This document shows, piece by piece, positions 45,766 to 53,479 of a stretch of DNA of 64,000 nt; the stretch's first letter is position 1, and the number at the start of each line of letters is the position of its first letter. This stretch comes from Coprobacillus cateniformis (lineage in GTDB: Bacteria; Bacillota_I; Bacilli_A; Erysipelotrichales; Coprobacillaceae), in NCBI RefSeq assembly GCF_009767585.1, contig NZ_WSNW01000001.1:771990-835989 (forward strand), written 5' to 3'. The position numbers and the translations under genes were made by a program. The notes beneath the pieces are model-generated. The model ran no database searches and was not told the DNA's origin. It was given only the letters and a program-made list of their open reading frames with translations.

Positions 45766-46491
45766 TTATTTTTTCTTCTTATTTGTTAATGCAGGGAATG
45801 CTTTTAATATACGTTTTTCAGCAAATTTCTTTTGTTTTAGAAATTCCTGATATGCACTAGAATCAGTTAATCTAATTGTTTCTAAGATCTCTATAATACT
45901 CTTTTTCCCTTGTTCAAATCCATCAAGAACTCTTTGTGCATACTCTTCAGCATCCCTAACAAATTCATCAATACGCTTCTCTAAATTCGCTAATGTTGTG
46001 ATAGTAATTCCCAAATCAACAAGCAAAATAGCACACAGTATGGTCGCTAGCATGATCAAAGGAACCTCCCCATGAACCATAATCATTGATAATAAAGTAG
46101 GTTGAATAAACTTGACTGCTATAACACTAAAAAGACCAAAAATCAAAAATCCTTCTAGACATACACGACCATTAACATTAAAGGCTTTATCATCATAATC
46201 CCACCAGCGTCTATGATAGAGAGCTTCCATTGCCCAAGAAGTAAAATATTCAATTACACAAGCAACAAAGGCACCTTCTATAAAAATAGATAAATAACTT
46301 TCTGATGGTGAAAATAACAATGAAACGACTAATGCACCAACCCCATAAATAGGCACTATCGGTCCATTTAAAAAGCCACTGTTCTTTATCTTATGCCCTG
46401 TCATTAAAGGGCAAATAAAAGATTCCCAAATCCAACCTGCAAAACCATATATAAAAAATGATATTATGAGTGAACTGACATATTTCTCCAT
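45766..46491 (-). CDS. Putative ABC transporter type IV (CmpB-like) membrane protein
   Basis: This 241-residue protein has about five membrane segments with the family block FFIYGFAGWIWESFICPLMTGHKIKNSGFLNGPIVPIYGVGA, whose WxWE...GFLxGPxxPIYG pattern defines the ABC_trans_CmpB (PF06541-like) group. A charged helical tail (170-241) follows. Despite the name, no ATPase partner is near. Function unknown. It is the last chromosomal gene before the tRNA-Ala insertion point; an AGGAGGG site precedes its ATG. Confidence 0.82.
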   Translation of the reverse strand: MEKYVSSLIISFFIYGFAGWIWESFICPLMTGHKIKNSGFLNGPIVPIYGVGALVVSLLFSPSESYLSIFIEGAFVACVIEYFTSWAMEALYHRRWWDYDDKAFNVNGRVCLEGFLIFGLFSVIAVKFIQPTLLSMIMVHGEVPLIMLATILCAILLVDLGITITTLANLEKRIDEFVRDAEEYAQRVLDGFEQGKKSIIEILETIRLTDSSAYQEFLKQKKFAEKRILKAFPALTNKKKK

Positions 46492-46504
46492 ATTTTGCCC
46501 TCCT

Positions 46505-46535
46505 ATATAAAGAAAGACGTTACAAAAGTAACGTC
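46505..46535 (-). terminator. Original terminator of the tRNA-Ala gene
   Basis: On the minus strand GACGTTAC TTTT GTAACGTC is a perfect 8-bp stem followed by TTTCTTTAT. It lies directly downstream of the tRNA 3' end and was probably the native terminator of that gene before the element inserted. Confidence 0.78.
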
Positions 46536-46546
46536 GTGTTTTTAAT

Positions 46547-46562
46547 TGGTGGAGCTTAGCGG
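46547..46562 (-). repeat. Displaced 3' end of tRNA-Ala: attachment site of the ICE
   Basis: On the minus strand the 16 bases CCGCTAAGCTCCACCA match the 3' end of bacterial tRNA-Ala (T-stem end, acceptor strand and encoded CCA). Upstream of it (TCGGTA) the T-loop is absent, so this is only an end fragment. A tyrosine integrase lies 92 bases away. This is the expected left att site; an intact tRNA-Ala with the same core should flank the other end, outside the window. Confidence 0.78.
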
Positions 46563-46653
46563 TACCGACTTCGGTTTTACCAAAACTCTCTATGTTTTAG
46601 ATATTTATTTATCTTTATTTCTACTAATAGTATATCATAAATAGCAATTAAAA

Positions 46654-47724
46654 TCAATAATTAAATTCTTGTTTTTTAACATAGTTATATATATTAATCA
46701 TATGTTTAATTTCACTTTCTTTATATGAGTCTTTAGTAATCTCTTTTAACAAAATATTTTCCAAATATGAAGTAAAGTTTTCAAAACCTAAAGTATTATC
46801 ATTTTGTATAACTTCATTTTCAATAAGATCAGCCAACTCTTTTTGAGCAAAATCATTTGAATGTATATATTCATTTAATGTAACATCAACACTCTCGTGA
46901 CCTAATCTATCACTAATTGATTTAATGTCTGTCGTTAAACTCGCAAGCATAGTCGCATGACTGTGTCTAAACCCATGTAAATTAATTTTCTCAACACCTG
47001 ATAACTTCAAATATTTAGCCAACTTACGATCTAGGGCAGAAAAACTAATCATTTTATTACTTCCAAATATGTATAAATGATTAACTACATCATATTGTAA
47101 TTTCATTTTAAAATAATAATTACTTAGCATTTCAAATAAAGTATCATTCATACAAATTCCTCTAATAGAGTGATTGGTCTTAGGTGTTGTTACTATTTGT
47201 CCTTTTCCAACGATTTGAACCGCTGTGGATATTACGTTCACAATTTTCTTTTCAAAGTTTATATTTGACCACTTCAACGATAATAATTCACCTTTTCTTA
47301 ATCCTAAGAAATATAACATGTTAAATAACAATTTATCCATATCATCAGCAATATAACTATCAAACGTTCTAAAAACATCTAAATCCCAAATCACTTGTTT
47401 TTTATCAATTCTATATTGATCTTTTACTTTTTTTATCTTTACTAAAACATTTTCTTTTACTAAGTTTCTTGTTACTCCACAATCTAAAATTTGTCTCATT
47501 ATACCAATAATACGATTTATATATTCTGCGCTTAAATTATCTTGATACAACATTTCTTTTTGGTACTCCCTTACCATATCAATTGTAATAGATTCAATAT
47601 CTAAATTTCCAAATCTTTCATCTAATCTATTTTTATATCTATATTCTATACTATCAATCGTTGTTCTTTTTAACTCCAATTGAACACTTTCAATATACAC
47701 ACAATATAATTCTTTAAATTTCAT
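46654..47724 (-). CDS. int: Tyrosine recombinase / integrase of the ICE
   Basis: This 356-residue integrase has an N-terminal SAM-like core-binding domain (about 1-110) and a catalytic domain. The catalytic Arg is in FLGLRKGELLSLKW, the His-x-x-Arg in NLHGFRHSHATML, the next His in LGHESVDVTL and the Tyr in NEYIHS. All catalytic residues are present, so it is probably active. It lies 92 bases from the tRNA-Ala core. No xis-like gene is adjacent; a recombination directionality factor may be among the unknown small proteins. Confidence 0.92.
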   Translation of the reverse strand: MKFKELYCVYIESVQLELKRTTIDSIEYRYKNRLDERFGNLDIESITIDMVREYQKEMLYQDNLSAEYINRIIGIMRQILDCGVTRNLVKENVLVKIKKVKDQYRIDKKQVIWDLDVFRTFDSYIADDMDKLLFNMLYFLGLRKGELLSLKWSNINFEKKIVNVISTAVQIVGKGQIVTTPKTNHSIRGICMNDTLFEMLSNYYFKMKLQYDVVNHLYIFGSNKMISFSALDRKLAKYLKLSGVEKINLHGFRHSHATMLASLTTDIKSISDRLGHESVDVTLNEYIHSNDFAQKELADLIENEVIQNDNTLGFENFTSYLENILLKEITKDSYKESEIKHMINIYNYVKKQEFNY

Positions 47725-47890
47725 AAATGTACACTCCCTTTTAAAATTATATTATTATTTTAAAAGACGTCTTCCATATTTTTCCACCGGTTTTCTTATT
47801 ATATCTTATTTTCGACAATTTTTATTATATTCGTCATTTTATGCATATTCTTACTTTTATTATTTACAATTATTGGTAATAAATATATTA

Positions 47891-48136
47891 TTAATATTTA
47901 TTTACTTCTTTTTTACCTAAAATTTCATATCCCTCATATACCAGTTCTCTTAAAATTCTTATCATTTTTTCATCAATCATACGAACTTTATTAACCTCTA
48001 CGACTGGAATAGTTGCGATTGTTTCCCAGCCTAAATCTACTTGATCGGTTTTTAAGATAGTATATTTTTCAATAACTTTATTTTTTGTATGTGGCATTAT
48101 TTCAGCATACTTCTTATTTTTCTTATAATAAAACAC
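47891..48136 (-). CDS. Hypothetical ICE protein
   Basis: This 81-residue protein is basic and shows no recognised domain. I prefer the GTG at 48136 because AAAGGGGTG lies eight bases before it. The open frame reaches an ATG at 48163 that overlaps the previous gene and has no binding site. The 166-base gap before the integrase is AT-rich and holds no gene I can see. A directionality factor is possible but there is no sequence proof. Confidence 0.55.
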   Translation of the reverse strand: MFYYKKNKKYAEIMPHTKNKVIEKYTILKTDQVDLGWETIATIPVVEVNKVRMIDEKMIRILRELVYEGYEILGKKEVNKY

Positions 48137-48152
48137 TTTTTTTTCACCCCTT

Positions 48153-48401
48153 TCATTTCTCATGTTTGTTTTTAAAATATTCTTTTAAAAACAAATGCAA
48201 TATATAGATATTTGTATCATCTGTACAAGGAATATTATTCTCATAATATTCCTGTATTTTTTCCCAATAAAATTTATTGAATTGATTCATATATTTATGT
48301 GAAAAATAAATCACTCCAACGTCTTGATTTACATAAGACACATAGTTCATATTTCCTTTTAAGTCCTTTCTCAAAGGTATTAATTTTATATCATCTTTCA
48401 T
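48153..48401 (-). CDS. Hypothetical ICE protein
   Basis: This 82-residue protein (KLIPLRKDLKGNMNYVSYVNQD) has no recognised domain. It follows the ParB-like gene by four bases and is followed at once by the next small gene, so it belongs to the same unit. Aromatic residues in the middle and a Lys-rich end are notable. Confidence 0.55.
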   Translation of the reverse strand: MKDDIKLIPLRKDLKGNMNYVSYVNQDVGVIYFSHKYMNQFNKFYWEKIQEYYENNIPCTDDTNIYILHLFLKEYFKNKHEK

Positions 48402-48405
48402 AAGT

Positions 48406-49956
48406 TTAATCCTCTTTTTCTAAGATTTCTTTTTCAACCAATACATTATCTAAAAGACTTGCTATAAAGTTTTCTTTATCATCTATTGTTAAGACGATTT
48501 TCTCTTTATTTAAAATATTATCAATGTTATTCATGCATTTGAAAATATCAACTTTTCTATTTTCACACTCCATATTAATATTAAATAATTTGTTTTCGTT
48601 AGGACACGTATATCTCCAATACACTTCCTTTACTTCTGCTGGCATACGAATCAGCTGAATAGACAGAACGTTCTTATAAGAAGTTAATACTATTTCAAAA
48701 AAATACTTATTTTCATCAAACTGATTTAAAAATTCAAATTTTATATTTATATCTTCAATTTCCAACGATATCTTTATTTTTTCTAATAATGATGTCTCAA
48801 AATAATAATGAGGTAAATTTTCATAATTATTAAATGTAGGAATTTGATATTCTTCTTTTTCTTCTTTTGGGACTTCTGCATCTTCAACTGGTTCATATGG
48901 CTTTTCACGTTTTCTTTGTAATTCTAATTCTTTTGCTTTCCTTTCACGCTCTTCACGTTCTTTTCTCCAAAAAGCAGGCTCAATCATATGATAACTTATT
49001 GCAAAATCATTATCATGTCTCGTGTTATATTTTTGCCTTATATCACCAATCATCAAATAATATTCATCTTTTCCATACTGGTTATAATAATCGACCATTC
49101 TTAAAGCTGTATCTAAAGTTAATACTTCTCGATTCATGAACTTCTTTTTGACATCATCTACTTTTAATAACTTTAAATAATCTTTTACAGATTTATCAGC
49201 TATTCCCATTTCTTTTGCTATCCATTCATTCTCACGACCACTTGCAATTTTCTTTCTCTTAAGTTCTGGAAAGATTTTATGATAAAGTTCAACTTCTAGA
49301 ATCTTATCATTTAAGGTTCTTTCATATGTGTTTATATTGTCTCTCATGAGCTGTAAAGTGAACATTGGATCAACATTCTCCTTATCACTTTCAAGCTCAT
49401 AATCAAGCACATAGCATTCAATTTTATCATAATCGCTATCGTATTTTTTATTCAAAAATTGATATGCTGCATATCTTTTATTCCCTTTTTGGATTAAATA
49501 TTTATCCTTGTATTTTACAACATGAATGGGATTGTTTAAACCGTCTTCATATATAGACAACGCTAAACGTTCAATGAATTCTTCGCTTGGTCTGCATGGG
49601 TTTAATTCAAACACTTGTAATTTTTCCAACGGTATTTTTACAATCTTTCTTGTTGTTAGTTCATTTGTTTGAGTATCTTCAACAATTGCCAAATCACTTT
49701 CTTTATCAAATACTTCACTTTCTGTTTTTTTATGATCTTCATTTTCTTTCTCCTCAAATTGAATTTCATTTACACCTTGCTTAATTAAAAAATCTTTAAA
49801 GGCTTGGTCTTGCTGCTTTTCTGTTTGATACTCATTTGTATCTAATTTTAATGAGTAACGTTTTCTTAATCTTTTACCGTTTTTATCAAAACCCCGTGAA
49901 ATTCTTGTACTTAACGTTACTGTATCATTTTTTATTTTTCTTTCTATCTTACACAT
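48406..49956 (-). CDS. ParB-like partition-domain protein with an N-terminal arm-like DNA-binding segment
   Basis: This 516-residue protein has a ParB/RepB nuclease-like domain at about 105-205, with KIPLEKLQVFELNPCRPSEE and KYLIQKGNKRYAAYQFL (the GxRR-like phosphate loop is changed). An HTH region follows (NEWIAKEMGIADKSVKDYLKL). Residues 1-60 (TLSTRISRGFDKNGKRLRK) resemble the arm-binding domain of integrases. A charged coiled region follows (about 330-370), then a unique C terminus. It may stabilise the excised element or regulate. Its RBS lies inside the upstream gene. Confidence 0.75.
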   Translation of the reverse strand: MCKIERKIKNDTVTLSTRISRGFDKNGKRLRKRYSLKLDTNEYQTEKQQDQAFKDFLIKQGVNEIQFEEKENEDHKKTESEVFDKESDLAIVEDTQTNELTTRKIVKIPLEKLQVFELNPCRPSEEFIERLALSIYEDGLNNPIHVVKYKDKYLIQKGNKRYAAYQFLNKKYDSDYDKIECYVLDYELESDKENVDPMFTLQLMRDNINTYERTLNDKILEVELYHKIFPELKRKKIASGRENEWIAKEMGIADKSVKDYLKLLKVDDVKKKFMNREVLTLDTALRMVDYYNQYGKDEYYLMIGDIRQKYNTRHDNDFAISYHMIEPAFWRKEREERERKAKELELQRKREKPYEPVEDAEVPKEEKEEYQIPTFNNYENLPHYYFETSLLEKIKISLEIEDINIKFEFLNQFDENKYFFEIVLTSYKNVLSIQLIRMPAEVKEVYWRYTCPNENKLFNINMECENRKVDIFKCMNNIDNILNKEKIVLTIDDKENFIASLLDNVLVEKEILEKED

Positions 49957-50186
49957 TTTTCTTTTTCCTCCATGTCATATAAGTATTTTAAAATAACCAT
50001 TTTCAAATTATTAATATCTCTTTGCAAAACCCCTAAAGCACCACCAATAACAGATGTTTCATTAATGCTTTCAATAACAATATTTAGTAAATCGTTATCA
50101 TCATTTAGAATTAAAGCGACTTCATCTAAAAACTCTTGTCTATCTACAGTTGGATCATCATTCAAAATTTTTTCAATGTTTTCCAT
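49944..50186 (-). CDS. Hypothetical ICE protein, acidic
   Basis: This 80-residue protein is rich in Asp and Glu with a helical C-terminal half. No recognised domain. Its end overlaps the ParB-like start by 13 bases and its start overlaps the previous gene, so it is within one translational chain. Confidence 0.55.
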   Translation of the reverse strand: MENIEKILNDDPTVDRQEFLDEVALILNDDNDLLNIVIESINETSVIGGALGVLQRDINNLKMVILKYLYDMEEKEKCVR

Positions 50187-50355
50187 ATAGTTTCACCCTC
50201 CTCTTTAAATCACTGACAATCAATTTTGTTAAATAACAAACAATAACAATAATTAGAATTAAAACTAACAAAGAAACAAGATAAGAAACACTTTTGATAA
50301 AAACACTATAAATTGCAGATAATATTATTTTTAAAACCTCAATCAAGATTATCAT
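50173..50355 (-). CDS. Small single- or double-pass membrane protein
   Basis: This 60-residue protein has a hydrophobic N-terminal half with two short membrane-like stretches (ILIEVLKIILSAIYSVFI and VLILIIVIVCYLTKLIV) and a basic tail. No recognised family. Its start overlaps the coiled-coil gene by 17 bases. Confidence 0.5.
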   Translation of the reverse strand: MIILIEVLKIILSAIYSVFIKSVSYLVSLLVLILIIVIVCYLTKLIVSDLKRRVKLYGKH

Positions 50356-50584
50356 TTTTTTCTTTCTCCTTTAATTCTTCTTTGACTAACACAATAAAAT
50401 CTTCTAGGTCAATTTTTCTTTTCCTTTTGTTTTCATATTCCTTTTTGGCTTTATTATAGATTTGTTCATACATTGACAATTCATTGCTAATTTTTTCTAA
50501 TTCTTTTTCACATTTCTGCATTTCTTTTAATATATCGCCCTTATATTGAAAATATCTTACATTACCCTTTAATTTTGTTTTCAT
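50339..50584 (-). CDS. Coiled-coil small protein
   Basis: This 81-residue, highly charged protein is almost all coiled coil (KEMQKCEKELEKISNELS and KKEYENKRKRKIDLEDF). It follows a similar helical gene upstream by seven bases. Function unknown. Confidence 0.55.
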   Translation of the reverse strand: MKTKLKGNVRYFQYKGDILKEMQKCEKELEKISNELSMYEQIYNKAKKEYENKRKRKIDLEDFIVLVKEELKEKEKNDNLD

Positions 50585-50591
50585 ACTTTAC

Positions 50592-50846
50592 CTACCTTTC
50601 GATTAAATATAAATTCACAACCTTTTTATACAACTTTGAATATTTTTCACATTCTTCCAATACTGTTTCATAAAGTTCTTTAGCATTCTTTAATGTTTCA
50701 TCTTCTTTGTAACGTGTCTCTTCTAATTCTTGCAATGTTATTTTTAATGATTCTAAAGAACTGTCTAACTCATGAATTTTTAAATGAATTAATGAACTAC
50801 ATTCCAGTAAATCATCTTTTGTTAAATCATTATCTTTATTTTCCAT
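50592..50846 (-). CDS. Helical small protein
   Basis: This 84-residue protein is acidic and helical (LTKDDLLECSSLIHLKI). The binding site before the ATG is weak (AGAAGATGA). It begins 19 bases from a perfect 14-bp inverted repeat that may regulate it. Function unknown. Confidence 0.5.
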   Translation of the reverse strand: MENKDNDLTKDDLLECSSLIHLKIHELDSSLESLKITLQELEETRYKEDETLKNAKELYETVLEECEKYSKLYKKVVNLYLIER

Positions 50847-50864
50847 ATTTCATCTTCTTTCTTT

Positions 50865-50896
50865 GGTCAAACGTGGTATTTCTACCACGTTTGACC
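50865..50896. repeat. Perfect 14-bp inverted repeat, operator or terminator
   Basis: GGTCAAACGTGGTA and its complement are separated by four bases. On the plus strand a T6 run follows, so it could terminate antisense transcription. On the minus strand it sits just before the 50592-50846 gene. A related element occurs at 61034-61049. Confidence 0.7.
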
Positions 50897-50903
50897 CAAT
50901 TTT

Positions 50904-51019
50904 TTATAAAATTTCAACTTCACAATGGTATGAACTTAAATCAAACTTGCTTTCATCTATAGCATACATTATTGATTGATAATCAATGCTATTACTTTAT
51001 ATACGGCATATTTTTTCAT
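50904..51019 (-). pseudogene. Possible small ICE gene with a frameshift
   Basis: After GGAGG a start at 51019 reads MKKYAVYK and then VIALIINQ-stop. In the overlapping frame the sequence continues SIDYQSIMYAIDESKFDLSS to a stop at 50904. The MKKYAVYK start resembles small ICE and phage proteins. A one-base shift at the AAA after codon 7 would join both parts. This may be decay or chance. Confidence 0.35.
50976..50986. promoter_or_regulatory. Palindrome TTGATAATCAA, copy 1
   Basis: A perfect 11-base palindrome, identical to the one overlapping the HTH regulator promoter at 51966-51976, about one kilobase away. A likely secondary operator or chance match. Confidence 0.4.
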
Positions 51020-51102
51020 ATTTTTATATCCTCCATCTTATTTATAACCGACACCTTTTTTTTAAGGTGTTTCGTCTTATTTCAAAGACTCGTCAGGGCT
51101 AT

Positions 51103-51327
51103 TTAATGAATTGATTTGATAACTACCAAACAATCTAATAAATTGTCATTATCTAAATCACTCACGACAAATTCAACTACATTTCTTTCATCAACTCCAA
51201 TTGCACCACCTTTAATAATTTCTTCTAAATCTTCATCATCGTTAACTAATTCTCCTAGATAATATTTGTTACCGATTTTTATCTCTTCTCTTTCTAATGT
51301 TTTGATATATTCTCTTGTTAATAGCAT
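51103..51327 (-). CDS. Hypothetical ICE protein, acidic
   Basis: This 74-residue protein (KIGNKYYLGELVNDDEDLEE) has no recognised domain. Its ATG follows AAGGAACATATAAA and lies one base after the stop of the next upstream small gene. Function unknown. Confidence 0.55.
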   Translation of the reverse strand: MLLTREYIKTLEREEIKIGNKYYLGELVNDDEDLEEIIKGGAIGVDERNVVEFVVSDLDNDNLLDCLVVIKSIH

Positions 51328-51328
51328 T

Positions 51329-51505
51329 TTATATGTTCCTTTCTTTTAATTGATTTATTAATAATTTAAGATCATCTGTATTTTTAACTCTCCAGCCGTC
51401 CTTGATAGATTGTTCTATCATATTCAATGCCATTTCTTCGGTATAAGCTGTGAGAGTTGTTTTTTCTTTTGTTACTGGGTTTCTTAATTGAATTTTGTAT
51501 TCCAT
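51329..51505 (-). CDS. Hypothetical 58-residue ICE protein
   Basis: The open frame encodes MEYKIQLRNPVTKEKTTLTA and ends in LKLLINQLKERNI. GGAGATAAAAAATAAT precedes the ATG, and its stop is one base from the next start, so translation is probably coupled. The mix of residues is typical of small ICE proteins. No family recognised. Confidence 0.6.
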   Translation of the reverse strand: MEYKIQLRNPVTKEKTTLTAYTEEMALNMIEQSIKDGWRVKNTDDLKLLINQLKERNI

Positions 51506-51567
51506 ATTATTTTTTATCTCCTTTTTTTAAGATAGGCTCATTTGGGGTTGAGCCTTGACCTTATTTT

Positions 51568-51843
51568 TTAATTTGCCTTATTGTAAACGTATAAACGATT
51601 GAATGAATGATATTTGAAACTTTCTTTATCCTTTCCATTGCTAGTAATTAAATTATAGATATTAGGATATACTTGTTTTAATTTTTCTAATCTCAATCCT
51701 AATTCTTCATCACTACACTGTAAGCATTCAATAGCATTTTTTAACTCTGCTTTATTGCTGTTTGAATTAATACCATCAATACTATACAGTCCCTTTTCTG
51801 CTAACAATCTTTTTAACTCCAATAGCAATTCTCTTTTTGTCAT
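51568..51843 (-). CDS. Hypothetical ICE protein, first gene left of the divergent promoter
   Basis: This 91-residue protein (MTKRELLLELKRLLAEKG) is helical at its start. The ATG at 51843 is preferred because GGAGG is eight bases upstream; the ATG at 51849 is only two bases after GGAGG. It has an N-terminal helix and a central part reminiscent of small regulators, but no known domain. It is the first gene of the left-going unit. Confidence 0.6.
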   Translation of the reverse strand: MTKRELLLELKRLLAEKGLYSIDGINSNSNKAELKNAIECLQCSDEELGLRLEKLKQVYPNIYNLITSNGKDKESFKYHSFNRLYVYNKAN

Positions 51844-51894
51844 TTTCATAACCTCCGTCTTTTTGTTTTGGCTTTTCCTTTACCTTACAATTAT

Positions 51895-51924
51895 ATTATA
51901 TCACGTTAAACGTGGAATTGTCAA
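51895..51924 (-). promoter_or_regulatory. Consensus leftward promoter with a palindromic operator in its spacer
   Basis: On the minus strand TTGACA and TATAAT are 18 bases apart. The spacer contains CACGTTTAACGTG (51902-51914), a 13-base palindrome. It drives the small-gene/ParB unit. A repressor bound there would block transcription. Confidence 0.85.
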
Positions 51925-51965
51925 CACATATTAAACGTCTTTCGTTGATTTTTTTATTTTTTAGA

Positions 51966-51994
51966 TTGATAATCAAATGTTTAAAGTATATAAT
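51966..51994 (+). promoter_or_regulatory. Consensus promoter of the HTH regulator with operator over the -35 box
   Basis: TTGATA and TATAAT are separated by 17 bases. The palindrome TTGATAATCAA (51966-51976) covers the -35 box. A repressor, perhaps the HTH protein itself, could act there. Confidence 0.85.
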
Positions 51995-52015
51995 AAGTTA
52001 AAGGAGGTATTTATT

Positions 52016-52264
52016 TTGAGTATATTTAATAAATTAAAAGCATTATCAACAAAGCAAGGAATCTCACAAAAAGATTTAGCTACACAATTCAATATGTCTT
52101 ATAACAGTTTTAATAATAAAATAAGAGATTGTGAAACGCGTTTTAATATAAAAGATTTAATCATCTATACAAACACTCTAAATCACAAAGTTGCTATACT
52201 AGATAATGAAAATAACATAATTGATGTTTTATCAATTAATGATTTAAAAGAAAACAATGACTAA
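52016..52264 (+). CDS. Small HTH (XRE/Cro-like) regulator of the ICE
   Basis: This 82-residue protein has a helix-turn-helix in SQKDLATQFNMSYNSFNNKI. The real start is the TTG at 52016 with AAAGGAGG eight bases before it. The open frame extends to 51977, but that part contains the promoter. It is the only plus-strand gene in the element part seen here. It sits between the left unit and rep, and probably controls the divergent promoters. Confidence 0.78.
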   Translation: MSIFNKLKALSTKQGISQKDLATQFNMSYNSFNNKIRDCETRFNIKDLIIYTNTLNHKVAILDNENNIIDVLSINDLKENND

Positions 52265-52288
52265 CTTAATAGCCATTGTTTTTTTATT
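52253..52288 (+). terminator. Terminator of the HTH regulator gene
   Basis: AACAATG pairs with CATTGTT, spanning the stop codon, and is followed by TTTTTTT. It insulates the regulator from convergent rep. Confidence 0.85.
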
Positions 52289-53165
52289 AGCTTATAATGC
52301 TTATTTCACTTTCATCATCATCTTTTTGGATCAGTTTCATGTAACTGATGTTTCCAACTCTTTCAACAAAATACTCGGTACTAAATTGCACTTCATTTCT
52401 TGTATCGCTTAAAAATTTAAAAATCAAATCTTCATTCATAGAAATTTCTTCTGTTGGTTTCTTTAATTTCTTACTTGGGAAATATGATTTCTTACCTTTC
52501 ACACACAACGTATCATCTTTGCTTAAGTAATTCACAAGATAACCAGATATGTCTGTATAGTCTTGAATCTTTCTTATATCTACAATGCCATGCTTCCAAA
52601 CTTTATCTTGTAAAACTTTTTGAGGAATGTAAGGACAGTTGAATAACAATACGTGAAAGTGAATATCCTTTGTTGCTTTGCTTGGGTCTTCTAACCTATC
52701 TCCGTTCTGTATTTCCATAACAGCGATGTATTGAATTTTGTCGCCATAATTATATCTTAAGTTTTTAATAAATGTTTTAAACATTCTACACGCTTTCTCT
52801 CGACTTTTTAGTTTTGGACATGTAAGAGTCAAAAATTTATCTTGTTCTTCATACTGTCCTAAGTTGCTGTTTATTACACGTCTTAGTCGTTTCTGCGTTC
52901 GACGTAAATTGTTATCGAGTTTTTGAACACATACAAATTCTTCAACCACATCTTTCATCTCCTCTTCTTTTTTATCTTTCTTTTCATTTTCTGTAATATC
53001 CCAATCATTGATAATTTTCATTAAATCATTCGTTTCTTTTGTCTTTCTTTTAAAATTCTTATCTTTATAAATATAAAGCTCGATATGTTTTCCACTCTTT
53101 ACAGCTTTATAACAATATTCTTCACGGCTACCCTTATTCTCTGTTTTGTGTCTTAAGTTGCACAT
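52287..53165 (-). CDS. HUH-type rolling-circle replication initiator / possible relaxase
   Basis: This 292-residue protein has the three HUH Rep motifs: KFLTLTCPK (motif 1), DIHFHVLLF (His-x-His, motif 2) and GYLVNYLSK (motif 3, Tyr and Lys). A basic N-terminal part and a C-terminal tail surround them. It may nick an origin for replication and transfer of the excised ICE. The ATG at 53165 has no binding site of its own. A strong hairpin stands just before it, so expression may depend on an upstream leader or coupling. A later start at MKIINDW is unlikely, because it would lose the N-terminal part. Confidence 0.8.
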   Translation of the reverse strand: MCNLRHKTENKGSREEYCYKAVKSGKHIELYIYKDKNFKRKTKETNDLMKIINDWDITENEKKDKKEEEMKDVVEEFVCVQKLDNNLRRTQKRLRRVINSNLGQYEEQDKFLTLTCPKLKSREKACRMFKTFIKNLRYNYGDKIQYIAVMEIQNGDRLEDPSKATKDIHFHVLLFNCPYIPQKVLQDKVWKHGIVDIRKIQDYTDISGYLVNYLSKDDTLCVKGKKSYFPSKKLKKPTEEISMNEDLIFKFLSDTRNEVQFSTEYFVERVGNISYMKLIQKDDDESEISIIS

Positions 53166-53169
53166 TAAT

Positions 53170-53310
53170 AAATAGAAGTAAAGATAGGCTCGCTACGCTC
53201 CCCTATCTTTGTGCAACGCTCCGCGTCTTTCTTTTGCTTACACCTTTGGTGTGCAAAAGACGCTTTGCGTTTCAAATAAAACGAGCAAACAGCCTTGTTT
53301 GCTCTCTTTT
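53170..53310 (-). promoter_or_regulatory. Highly structured leader before rep, richer in GC than its surroundings
   Basis: At least three hairpins occur: GAGCAAACA/TGTTTGCTC (53283-53304, T-rich tail GTTTTATTT), a 41-base imperfect hairpin (53223-53263) and AAAGATAGG/CCTATCTTT (53180-53210) whose loop holds GGAG. A frame of 67 codons with TTG start at 53368 runs through it and ends with TAATG on the rep ATG. It could be a leader ORF or single-strand origin. Composition shifts strongly from the AT-rich flanks. Confidence 0.55.
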
Positions 53311-53479
53311 TGTACTTCTTAATAACATTTAGAATAAAGGCATTAAATTTTATAACTTGACAATTCAAAAAACAACTTCCTTTCTTTTATAAATCATTCT
53401 TTTCAATCAGACAAAGAAAAATATTTATGCAATATCACACTTTCTAATTACAGTTGCAACATAAACAATAAATAGAATT

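Noticed and set aside
46505..46562. The CCACCA end might be a tmRNA or a whole tRNA.
   Set aside because: The T-loop, anticodon and 5' half are missing. The acceptor and T-stem bases match tRNA-Ala, not the tmRNA end.
51977..52015. A start at 51977 for the HTH gene.
   Set aside because: The upstream codons lie within the promoter between -10 and -35; the TTG at 52016 has a perfect binding site.
53165..53368. A 67-codon frame upstream of rep as a normal protein gene.
   Set aside because: Its sequence follows hairpin repeats and looks unlike a protein. It may be a leader frame, so it is treated as part of the structured region.
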